Assembly (NCBI GenBank): GCA_020851835.1
Contig: JADZBZ010000387.1
Span: 1-11,726, forward strand
DNA length: 11,726 bases
From: Acidobacteriota bacterium
GTDB lineage: Bacteria; Acidobacteriota; Vicinamibacteria; Vicinamibacterales; UBA2999
Reading direction: 5' to 3'
The notes under the pieces were generated by a model. The model saw nothing but the letters and a program-made list of their open reading frames with translations, was not told where the DNA came from and did no database searches. The translations under genes and the position numbers were made by a program. Position 1 is the stretch's first letter, and every line of letters starts with the position of its first letter. Below are positions 5,662 to 11,726 of this stretch, piece by piece.

Positions 5662-7686
5662 ATGCGGCCAGTTTCTTCGGAGCGTCAGATCGAAGCCGTG
5701 TCCCTGCTGGGCCGGTACCTCTGGCAGGATCACTCGCTCGAGGACACCCTGTCGGAGGCGGCGCGCCTCGCCGCGGTTGCCGCCGGCGCTGACGCCGCCG
5801 TCGTGCTCGAGTGCGCGTCGGGACACCCCGCCCTTGCGGTGCGGGCTGCTTACGGCTGGGCGCCGGCGCTCGCACCGGAGACCTACGCAGGCTCGAACAG
5901 TATCGCCACGCAAGCTCTCGACTCACCCTCGGGACGATTGGTGCTCATCGACGTGGCCGGCGCCGGTGACGAACCGGCCGCTGTCCTGGCTCAGGGCGTC
6001 CGCGCGGGTTGTGCGGCGCAGGTGGGCCACCCCGACCACCCGTTCGGCGCGCTGGTGGTCTACAGCCGCGAGCCCGGGGCCTTCGCCGCCGAGACGGCCG
6101 CCTGCCTCGAGAGCCTCGCGGCCGTGCTGGGACTGGCGGTGCGCCGGGCGCGGCGCACCGCCGAACTCGACCGTGAACGCGACGAGCGCTTCCGCCTCGC
6201 TTCCCTCGTCGAAGGCACCGACGATGCCATCGTGAGCGCGACGCTGGACGGCACGATCGTCTCGTGGAATCCCGGAGCCGAGCGCCTGTACGGATATGCG
6301 GCGCACGAGATCGTCGGCGAGGACGTCTCGGTGCTCGTGCCGAGCGAACGCCACACCGACCGCCACCGGTTGCTGAACCTGGTGCGCGCGGGCCAGCGCA
6401 TTCCCGCCTTCGACGCCGAACACCGGCGCAAGAACGGGTCACCAGTCACTGTTTCGCTCAGCCTCTCGCCGGTGCGAGATCAGCATGGCCAGGTCGTCGC
6501 TATCGCGGGCATCGCGCACGATGTCACCGAAACGCGGCGCTTCGAGTCCGAGCTGCGGCAATCGGCCAAGATGGAGGCCGTGGGCAGACTCGCGGGGGGC
6601 CTGGCCCACGACTTCAACAACATGCTCACCGTGATCGACGGCTACAGCGAGCTGCTGCTGATGCGGCTGCCGGCCGACAGCGCCGAGCGCGGCCTGGTGG
6701 AAGAGATTCACAAGGCCGGAGAGCGCGCAGCGGAGCTGGCGCGCCAGCTCATGGTCTTCAGTCGCAAGTCGATGGTGGAGCCGCAGGTGCTGCACGTGAG
6801 CGAGGTGGTGCAGTCGGACGTCGACATGCTCACGCGCGTGATCGGCGAGGACGTGATCATCCAGACGCGGCTGGGTACCGAGCTCCCGCACGTGATGGCC
6901 GATCGCGCGCAGTTCGAGCAGGTGCTCGTGAACCTGGTGATCAACGCGCGCGACGCGATGCCCAGGGGCGGGCGCGTTCTCGTCGAAACCGCGAGCGTCG
7001 AAGTGGATCACGCGCGCGGCGTCGGACCTCGCGAGCTGGCGCCGGGGCAGTACGTCACGCTGTCGGTCACCGACACCGGTATCGGCATGGACAAGGCCAC
7101 GCTGAGCCGCATCTTCGAGCCCTTCTTTACGACCAAGGGCAGCGGGCGCGGAACCGGCCTCGGGCTGGCCATGCTGCAGACGTTCGTGATACAGAGCGGG
7201 GGCCACGTGACGGTGGACAGCACTCCGGGGCAGGGCACGACATTCCGCCTGTACCTCCCGACGGTGGCCCTGCCCGTGGCCGCGGCCCCCGGTGGCGCCG
7301 TGACCGAAGCGCCCTCCGGCACCGAATCGATTCTCATCGTCGAAGACGACGACGCCGTGCGGGTGTTCACTGAGGCAGTGCTGAAGGCGGCCGGCTACCG
7401 CGTGTTGTCGGCGGCCAACGGCACCGATGCCCTGGCCCTGGCCGGCGCGACGGCCCATCCGATCGACCTGCTGATGTCGGACGTCGTCATGCCGGTGCTC
7501 GGCGGCCACGCGCTGGCCGAGCAGTTCAGGACGATCCATCCGGAGGCCGAGGTGCTCTTCACCTCGGGCTACACGCCCGAAGCCGTGAGCCGCCGCGGCG
7601 TCGCCATTCCAGCAGCGCGGTTCCTGCAGAAGCCGTACTCACCGGCGGCGCTGTGCCGCAAGATTCGGCTGATTCTCGGGGGTTGA
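5662..7686 (+). CDS. soluble hybrid histidine kinase: GAF-PAS-HisKA-HATPase-receiver
   Basis: A 674-residue cytosolic sensor kinase with no membrane segment. Domains in order: a GAF-like domain (about 15-165), a PAS domain (about 175-290, with GTIVSWNPGAERLYGYAAHEIVGE), a HisKA dimerisation helix with phospho-acceptor H316 in GGLAHDFNNMLT, a HATPase domain (about 415-535) and a receiver (about 555-672). The HATPase has the N-box LVNLVINARDAM (N428), DTGIGM (471-476), FEPFFTTK (485-492) and GRGTGLGLAM (495-504). The receiver has the acidic pair in VEDDD, acceptor D607, T634/S635 and K657, so it is intact. No output domain or separate response regulator lies nearby, so it is an orphan kinase whose partner is elsewhere. 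The GAF and PAS ligands are unknown. The ATG at 5662 is the first usual start after an in-frame TAG at 5593, but its Shine-Dalgarno is poor. Confidence 0.93.
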   Translation: MRPVSSERQIEAVSLLGRYLWQDHSLEDTLSEAARLAAVAAGADAAVVLECASGHPALAVRAAYGWAPALAPETYAGSNSIATQALDSPSGRLVLIDVAGAGDEPAAVLAQGVRAGCAAQVGHPDHPFGALVVYSREPGAFAAETAACLESLAAVLGLAVRRARRTAELDRERDERFRLASLVEGTDDAIVSATLDGTIVSWNPGAERLYGYAAHEIVGEDVSVLVPSERHTDRHRLLNLVRAGQRIPAFDAEHRRKNGSPVTVSLSLSPVRDQHGQVVAIAGIAHDVTETRRFESELRQSAKMEAVGRLAGGLAHDFNNMLTVIDGYSELLLMRLPADSAERGLVEEIHKAGERAAELARQLMVFSRKSMVEPQVLHVSEVVQSDVDMLTRVIGEDVIIQTRLGTELPHVMADRAQFEQVLVNLVINARDAMPRGGRVLVETASVEVDHARGVGPRELAPGQYVTLSVTDTGIGMDKATLSRIFEPFFTTKGSGRGTGLGLAMLQTFVIQSGGHVTVDSTPGQGTTFRLYLPTVALPVAAAPGGAVTEAPSGTESILIVEDDDAVRVFTEAVLKAAGYRVLSAANGTDALALAGATAHPIDLLMSDVVMPVLGGHALAEQFRTIHPEAEVLFTSGYTPEAVSRRGVAIPAARFLQKPYSPAALCRKIRLILGG

Positions 7687-7698
7687 GGCCTGAACCGC

Positions 7699-7714
7699 GC
7701 GGCGTGTCCGCCGC
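7699..7714. terminator. possible stem-loop between convergent kinase and deformylase genes
   Basis: GCGGCG and CGCCGC form a perfect 6-bp stem around the loop TGTC, in the 27-nt gap between two convergent stop codons (its last base is the first base of the deformylase stop on the other strand). It could act in both directions. There is no T-tract on either side, so it is not a classical intrinsic terminator. Confidence 0.35.
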
Positions 7715-8250
7715 TATTCGTCGTCTTCGTCGCGACGCACGTGGTAGCGCGAGTACTCGTCCAGGTAGGCCAGCGACTCGAAGCTGCGCATCCGATCGAG
7801 GAAGAGGATGCCATCGAGGTGATCGGTTTCGTGCTGGATGACGCGCGCCGGGAAATCCCGTGCGTCGATGTCGATGCGCTTGCCGTCGCGGTTGAGGGCG
7901 CTCACCCGAATGTGCGGCGCGCGGGGCACCCGGCCGCGGATGTCGGGAATGCTCAGGCAGCCTTCCCATCCCTCCACGTGCTCACTCCCGAGGGGGGTAA
8001 TCTCCGGGTTGATGATGGCGGTGGCCTCACCCTCGCCACGCCCCTCGGGATCCAGCACCGCCACGAACAGGCGCACGGTCTCGTGCACCTGCGGCGCCGC
8101 CAGGCCGATGCCCGAGTACTCCTCCATCGTGTCGATCATGTCGTCGATGAGTTTCTGGAACCCCGGCGTCCGGATCTCGTGCTTGTCCACCGGACGCGTC
8201 CGCTGGCGCAGCACGGGATGGCCCAGACGGGCCACTTTCAGGATCGACAT
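7714..8250 (-). CDS. def: peptide deformylase
   Basis: A 178-residue metal-dependent hydrolase that removes the formyl group from the N-terminal methionine of nascent proteins at the ribosome exit. All three family motifs are intact: GIGLAAPQ (47-54), EGCLSIP (96-102) with metal ligand C98, and QHETDHLDG (139-147) with H140 and H144 as ligands and E141 as the catalytic base. Length is normal for the family. A short acidic tail (RRDEDDE) ends it. The ATG at 8250 gives the standard family start. There is no Shine-Dalgarno, but TATAGA ends 8 nt upstream, suggesting a leaderless mRNA. It is divergent from the Nudix gene with only 23 nt between start codons. The usual neighbour fmt is absent here. 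Confidence 0.97.
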   Translation of the reverse strand: MSILKVARLGHPVLRQRTRPVDKHEIRTPGFQKLIDDMIDTMEEYSGIGLAAPQVHETVRLFVAVLDPEGRGEGEATAIINPEITPLGSEHVEGWEGCLSIPDIRGRVPRAPHIRVSALNRDGKRIDIDARDFPARVIQHETDHLDGILFLDRMRSFESLAYLDEYSRYHVRRDEDDE

Positions 8251-8258
8251 GAATGAAT

Positions 8259-8264
8259 TCTATA
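8259..8264 (-). promoter_or_regulatory. -10 element (TATAGA) of def
   Basis: TATAGA on the minus strand (4 of 6 to consensus, with the important first TA) is followed by ATTCATTC and then the ATG at 8250. It shares TATA (8261-8264) with the opposed Nudix hexamer. No convincing -35 box is seen at 17 nt. Confidence 0.5.
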
Positions 8265-8266
8265 CT
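8261..8266 (+). promoter_or_regulatory. -10 element (TATACT) of the Nudix gene
   Basis: TATACT (5 of 6 to consensus) is followed by TGGTGCG and an ATG at 8274, so the start codon falls where transcription should begin. It is the reason for choosing 8274 over the in-frame ATG at 8253, which would place the promoter inside the coding sequence. Confidence 0.6.
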
Positions 8267-8273
8267 TGGTGCG

Positions 8274-8780
8274 ATGCGTGCGACGACGTTCCGCTTCTGC
8301 CCCGTGTGCGGCGCTCCGCTCGAGCCGCGCGTGCTCCGAATGGGCGAGCCGGCGCGCCTGGTCTGCACGAGCGGCACGTGCGGTTTCGTCTTCTACCTGG
8401 ATCCGAAGGTGGCCGTCGGCACCATCATCACGGCCGGGGACGAACGCATCGTGCTCGTCAAGCGCGCCATCGAGCCGGGCTACGGCAAGTGGGTGTTTCC
8501 CGGGGGCTACGTGGACCGCGGCGAAGAAGTGACGATGGCTGCCGTCCGCGAAGCGCGCGAGGAGACGGGGCTCGACGTGCGAATCGATCGCCTCATCGAT
8601 ATCTACTCCTACGCCGGGCGCACACCCATCATCATTGTCTACGCCGCCACGGCCCTGAGCGGTGACCTGCAGGTGGACGAGGAAGGCCTCGAAGTCCGCT
8701 GGTTCGCGCCATCGTCGATTCCCTGGGACGATCTGGCCTTTCTGAGCACGCGCGAGGCCATCAGAGACTTTCTCGGCTGA
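8274..8780 (+). CDS. Nudix hydrolase with N-terminal zinc ribbon
   Basis: A 168-residue Nudix pyrophosphohydrolase, likely cytosolic, that would cleave a nucleoside diphosphate linked to another group. The N-terminal zinc ribbon has CPVC (C9, C12) and CTSGTC (C31, C36). The Nudix box runs from G78 to L100 and fits GX5EX7REUXEEXGU exactly: E84, R92-E93, E96-E97, G99. The ribbon-plus-Nudix layout resembles the small NUDIX_N_2/ADP-ribose and NADH pyrophosphatase-like group, but is much shorter than NudC, and the NudC specificity motif downstream of the box was not recognised. The substrate therefore stays open. An ATG at 8253 is in frame; the later start is favoured by the promoter position and by the ribbon beginning at once. 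It converges on the permease gene with a 9-nt gap. Confidence 0.9.
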   Translation: MRATTFRFCPVCGAPLEPRVLRMGEPARLVCTSGTCGFVFYLDPKVAVGTIITAGDERIVLVKRAIEPGYGKWVFPGGYVDRGEEVTMAAVREAREETGLDVRIDRLIDIYSYAGRTPIIIVYAATALSGDLQVDEEGLEVRWFAPSSIPWDDLAFLSTREAIRDFLG

Positions 8781-8789
8781 GCGGCCGCC

Positions 8790-11300
8790 TCATTCGTATC
8801 GCAGCGCCAGGATCGGGTTGATGCGGCTCGCCCGACGCGCCGGAATCAACCCGGCGGCCAGCGACACCACGGCCAGCAGCGCCACGGTCGCCATGCCCAG
8901 CCACGGGTCGTTGGGCTGGATCCCGTAAAGCTGGTTCGAGACGAAGCGTCCCAGGCCGACCGCCACGGGGACTCCGACAGCCAGTCCCACGCCGAGCAGC
9001 AGCAGCACCTCGCGCATCACCAGCCACAGCACCGTGCCCTGGTCGGCGCCGAGCGCCAGACGAATCCCCAGTTCCTTCCGGCGCCGCGCCACGACGAAGG
9101 CCATCACGCCGTAGAGTCCCACCGACGCCAGCAGGGTCGCCAGCAGGCCGAATCCCGCCGACAGCATCGCGATGAGATGGTCCGTGAGCAGCGTCTCGTC
9201 GAGCTGGCCCTCCACCGTCTTCATCTCGTAGACGGGCATCGAGGCGTCCAGCTCTTTCACCACGCTGCGGATGGTCCCGAACGCGGCACTCGACGCCGTG
9301 GCGGCGCGGACGTAGAGGGCGGCGCTCCCCGCGCCCGAGTTGGGGACGAACACCTGCCGGTGCACGCCTTCGCGCGGCCCCTCGTACAGGGAATTCTCGG
9401 CCACGCCGACGATCTCGATGGACAGCTTGGTCTCGGGTCCGCTCCCCCAGCCGATGTGACGGCCGACCGCGCTCTGGCCCTGGAAGAAGTGCTCCGCGAA
9501 CTGCCGGTTGACGATGGCCACGGTCGCCTCGCGGGTCGTGCTCTTGGCGTCGAGGGCCGTGAAGTCGCGCCCTTCGAGCAGCGGGATGCCCATTGTCTTG
9601 AAGTAGCCGGGCGACAGGCTGTTCATGAATGCCTGCATGTCTTCGGCGTCGGCAGCCTTGTGCCCCTCCACCGACATCGTGCTGTCCCACTCGTCGCCGC
9701 TCAGGATGGGCACCGCCGCCAGGCCGGCGGAGGTGACACCAGGTGCGCTGCGCATCCGCTCGAGCAGCTGACGGTAGAAGACCGTGCCGCGGGGCTCGTC
9801 GTACCCACTGAGCGCCGGCGCCAGCTGGAACGTCACGAGGTTGTCGAGCGCGACGCCCGGGTCGGTGCTCTTGAGGTTCTGGAGACTCCGGACGAACAGG
9901 CCCGCGCCGAAGAGCAGCAGGAAGCTGAGTGCAACCTGAGCGGTGACGAGGCCCTTGCGCAGCAACAGCGACCCGCCCGTCCCGGTCACCGCACCGGCCG
10001 TGTCCTTAAGGGTGCCCCAGGTGTCTGGCTTGCTGGCGCCGAGCGCGGGCAGCAGGCCGAAGACGATGCCGGTGAGCAGGGTGAGACCGAAGGTAAACGC
10101 CAGGATACGGGCGTCGGGCTCGGCCGCAATCAGGATGGGCCGGCCGTCGGAGGGAATGAGGGACAGGAGCGTGCGCGTGAGGGCGACGGCCACCAGCAGG
10201 CCCGCCAGGCCGCCGGCCAGCGACAGCAGAAGGCTCTCGGTGAGGAGCTGCCGCACGAGCTGCCCGCGGGAAGCGCCCAGTGACAGCCGTACGGCAATCT
10301 CACGCTGGCGCATGAAACCGCGCGCAATGAGCAGATTGGCCACGTTCGCGCACGCGATGAGGAGCACCAGCCCGACCATGGCCATCAAGACGACGAGGGC
10401 CGTCGAGAAGTCGTTGCGGAGTGCCGAGTAGCCGATGTCGGCCTTGTCGATCTTGAGCACGCCTTTCATGAATTGCTCGCGGCTGTAGGGCGACCAGTTC
10501 TTCGCGCCCTCGAGCGTCATCTCGTGCTGGCGCAACTGCAGGAAGAGCCCCTGCATCGCCGGCTGCGCCGACTCCGCCGTCTCGCCGTGCTTCAGCCTGG
10601 CAAACACCTGCACCCACCGGGTGCGCGGGTCGCTCATCTGGACCCACTCCCACTCGGGCACGGCCACCGGCTTCATCAGGATGGGCACGCGGATCTGCGG
10701 TGCACTCGCCGGGTCGAGGCCCGCAAAGCCCTCGGCCGACACGCCGACGATGGTCATGGGGTAGTTGTTGACGAGAATCGTCCTGCCGACGACGCCCGGG
10801 TCGCGGTTGAAGCGGCGCGCCCAGTAGTCGTAGCCGAGCACGGCCGATGGATGCCCCCGGTACACCTGGTCGTCTTCCTGGGAGTTGAAGACGCGGCCGA
10901 CGGCCGGCGCCACGCCGAGCATCGTGAAGTAGTTGCCCGACACCAGTTCGATCTCGACCCGCTCGGTCTGGTTGTCCACACTCACCGAGGCGGGCGCGAG
11001 GCGACGAGCCAGTACCTCGGCAAGTGGCTGGCCCTGCTGCTGGAACGCCTGGTACATGGGATACGAGTGCATACGCGTGCCCATGTTGCTGCCGTTGTGC
11101 GGCCCGGTCTGGTAGAGCATCACCAGCTCGTCCGGGTCCCCTACGGGGAGCTGTCGGAGCAGCATCTGGTCGAGGAGCGTGAAGATCGCGGTGTTGGCTC
11201 CGATGCCGAGCGCCAGCGACAGGATGGCGACCACGGAGAACAGCGGGCTGCGGACGAGCCCGCGAACCGCCAGGCGGAAATCGTTGAGCGGCAGGATCAT
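8790..11300 (-). CDS. orphan FtsX/MacB-like ABC permease (ADOP type)
   Basis: An 836-residue inner-membrane protein with two MacB-type halves: helix 1 (about 20-42, with SLALGIGANTAIF), a periplasmic domain (about 50-290), three helices (about 298-325, 350-378, 398-420), then a second unit with a helix near 453-470, periplasmic domain (about 475-705) and three C-terminal helices (about 708-735, 760-787, 800-820). Signature stretches are ANVANLLIARGFMRQREIAVRLSLGA (319-343), RRKELGIRLALGA (740-752) and PARRASRINPILALRYE at the end. This matches the long permeases found in many copies in Acidobacteriota without a partner ATPase. No ATP-binding protein lies in the window. Substrate is unknown; relatives export antibiotics, lipoproteins or act in envelope mechanics. 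The ATG at 11300 fits the family start but has no Shine-Dalgarno (the sequence before it reads CCCTCCGT). Confidence 0.93.
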   Translation of the reverse strand: MILPLNDFRLAVRGLVRSPLFSVVAILSLALGIGANTAIFTLLDQMLLRQLPVGDPDELVMLYQTGPHNGSNMGTRMHSYPMYQAFQQQGQPLAEVLARRLAPASVSVDNQTERVEIELVSGNYFTMLGVAPAVGRVFNSQEDDQVYRGHPSAVLGYDYWARRFNRDPGVVGRTILVNNYPMTIVGVSAEGFAGLDPASAPQIRVPILMKPVAVPEWEWVQMSDPRTRWVQVFARLKHGETAESAQPAMQGLFLQLRQHEMTLEGAKNWSPYSREQFMKGVLKIDKADIGYSALRNDFSTALVVLMAMVGLVLLIACANVANLLIARGFMRQREIAVRLSLGASRGQLVRQLLTESLLLSLAGGLAGLLVAVALTRTLLSLIPSDGRPILIAAEPDARILAFTFGLTLLTGIVFGLLPALGASKPDTWGTLKDTAGAVTGTGGSLLLRKGLVTAQVALSFLLLFGAGLFVRSLQNLKSTDPGVALDNLVTFQLAPALSGYDEPRGTVFYRQLLERMRSAPGVTSAGLAAVPILSGDEWDSTMSVEGHKAADAEDMQAFMNSLSPGYFKTMGIPLLEGRDFTALDAKSTTREATVAIVNRQFAEHFFQGQSAVGRHIGWGSGPETKLSIEIVGVAENSLYEGPREGVHRQVFVPNSGAGSAALYVRAATASSAAFGTIRSVVKELDASMPVYEMKTVEGQLDETLLTDHLIAMLSAGFGLLATLLASVGLYGVMAFVVARRRKELGIRLALGADQGTVLWLVMREVLLLLGVGLAVGVPVAVGLGRFVSNQLYGIQPNDPWLGMATVALLAVVSLAAGLIPARRASRINPILALRYE

Positions 11301-11366
11301 ACGGAGGGGTTAGACGGGACTTGCGGGTCAGGGGTTGGGGCGCCCGCGGAGACCAGCCGTCCTCGC

Positions 11367-11386
11367 CGGGCCCGGAACCGGGCCCG
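11367..11386. repeat. perfect 9-bp inverted repeat upstream of the yhbY-type gene
   Basis: CGGGCCCGG and CCGGGCCCG are separated by AA. The dyad covers the position expected for a -35 box, 7 nt before the TACAAT hexamer, in the 106-nt gap between the divergent permease and yhbY genes. It could be an operator or, on the permease side, part of an upstream regulatory site. It has no T-tract. Each arm is itself palindromic at its core (GGGCCC), so chance in GC-rich DNA cannot be excluded. Confidence 0.45.
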
Positions 11387-11393
11387 CCGCGCG

Positions 11394-11399
11394 TACAAT
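11394..11399 (+). promoter_or_regulatory. -10 element (TACAAT) of the yhbY-type gene
   Basis: TACAAT (5 of 6 to consensus) is followed by 7 nt (CAGCCGG) and the ATG at 11407. As with def and the Nudix gene, transcription should begin at the start codon. No -35 box is visible; that position holds the inverted repeat. Confidence 0.55.
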
Positions 11400-11406
11400 C
11401 AGCCGG

Positions 11407-11700
11407 ATGGCTGTCTCTCTGTCGCCACGCGAACGCGCGCATCTGAAGGCCCGGGCTCATGCGCTGGAGCCGATTGTGCACGTCGGCCACGCCGGGGTCA
11501 CCGACCGATTGCTCGCCGAGATCAATCGCGCGCTGGAGGCCCACGAGCTCATCAAGGTCAGGGCTGGCGGCGCAGGCCGCGAGGCACGTGCCGCCCTGGT
11601 CGACGCCATCTGCGCGCGCACTGACGCCACCCCGGTGCAGACCGTTGGGAAGGTGATGGTGCTCTGGCGGCCGCAGCCGGACGACCCGTCCTCGACGTAG
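11407..11700 (+). CDS. yhbY: YhbY-type RNA-binding protein (CRS1-YhbY/CRM domain)
   Basis: A 97-residue single CRM-domain protein, the same length as Escherichia coli YhbY, which binds pre-50S ribosomal particles. Matches to the family run end to end: LSPRERAHLKARAHALEPIVHVG (5-27), the GxxG RNA-contact loop as GHAG (27-30), LLAEINRALEAHELIKV (35-51) and VQTVGKVMVLWRP (77-89). The usual second or third loop residue is often polar or Lys/Asn; here it is His-Ala. The frame is open from 11335, but the ATG at 11407 matches the family start and the promoter position. It is divergent from the permease gene. A role in large-subunit assembly is inferred from the family. Confidence 0.92.
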   Translation: MAVSLSPRERAHLKARAHALEPIVHVGHAGVTDRLLAEINRALEAHELIKVRAGGAGREARAALVDAICARTDATPVQTVGKVMVLWRPQPDDPSST

Positions 11701-11702
11701 CC

Positions 11703-11726
11703 TTGGATTTCCGGAAGAAACTCGCC
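11703..11726 (+). other. possible start of a further gene at the window edge
   Basis: A TTG at 11703 opens eight codons (reading MDFRKKLA if used as a start) that stay open to the last base, 2 nt after the yhbY stop. Too little is present for an identification, no Shine-Dalgarno precedes it, and the frame could be chance. Confidence 0.2.

Noticed and set aside
5554..5913. N-terminal extension of 120 residues on the thyX-like protein
   Set aside because: The extra part overlaps the kinase coding sequence, lacks ThyX similarity, and would place the thyX promoter inside the gene.
8253..8273. Upstream in-frame ATG for the Nudix gene, adding seven residues
   Set aside because: It would place the TATACT hexamer in the coding sequence and start 2 nt from the def start codon. 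It remains possible if a separate promoter exists.
11335..11406. 24-residue N-terminal extension of the YhbY-type protein
   Set aside because: Not seen in the family, and it would include the -10 hexamer and the inverted repeat.
9177..11624. Long plus-strand ORFs antisense to the permease gene
   Set aside because: No family resemblance, and they overlap a well-defined 836-residue permease.
1..11726. tRNA, rRNA, CRISPR arrays, insertion sequences, attachment sites
   Set aside because: No spaced direct repeats, transposase motifs or RNA-gene signatures were found on reading both strands; coding density is high throughout, with no gap over about 110 nt.

Overview
The window is GC-rich bacterial chromosome with ordinary single-copy genes and no mobile elements, RNA genes or CRISPR arrays that I can see. 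The best taxonomic clue is the 836-residue FtsX/MacB-type permease at 8790-11300. It has no ATPase gene beside it and matches the 'acidobacterial duplicated orphan permease' type, so I infer Acidobacteriota, probably a Vicinamibacteria-like lineage. That is inference, not proof.

Layout. From 5553 down to 1, five genes all lie on the minus strand: a duplicated ThyX-type flavin-dependent thymidylate synthase homologue (4006-5553), a phosphatidylcholine synthase (3281-3982), an MFS drug/H+ antiporter (2010-3188), an MBL-fold hydrolase of the LACTB2 type (1211-1999) and an M20 dipeptidase cut by the window start (1-1176). Short gaps of 23, 92, 10 and 34 nt suggest one or two operons, with an extra promoter-like site just before the dipeptidase. 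Divergent from thyX is a soluble GAF-PAS hybrid histidine kinase with a C-terminal receiver (5662-7686). It converges on peptide deformylase (7714-8250), which is divergent from a zinc-ribbon Nudix hydrolase (8274-8780). The Nudix gene converges on the orphan permease (8790-11300), which is divergent from a YhbY-type RNA-binding protein (11407-11700).

The genes serve different housekeeping tasks (dTMP synthesis, lipid headgroup synthesis, efflux, peptide breakdown, N-terminal protein maturation, nucleotide clean-up, ribosome assembly), and I see no single pathway uniting them. The most notable structure is regulatory. Five start codons (thyX, def, Nudix, yhbY, M20) each have a TATAAT-like hexamer ending only 6-8 nt upstream and no Shine-Dalgarno sequence, the signature of leaderless transcripts. 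In two divergent pairs, the opposed -10 hexamers share one TATA core. The thyX-like protein is also unusual: its two halves each carry only part of the ThyX signature. No wholly new multi-gene system is evident.
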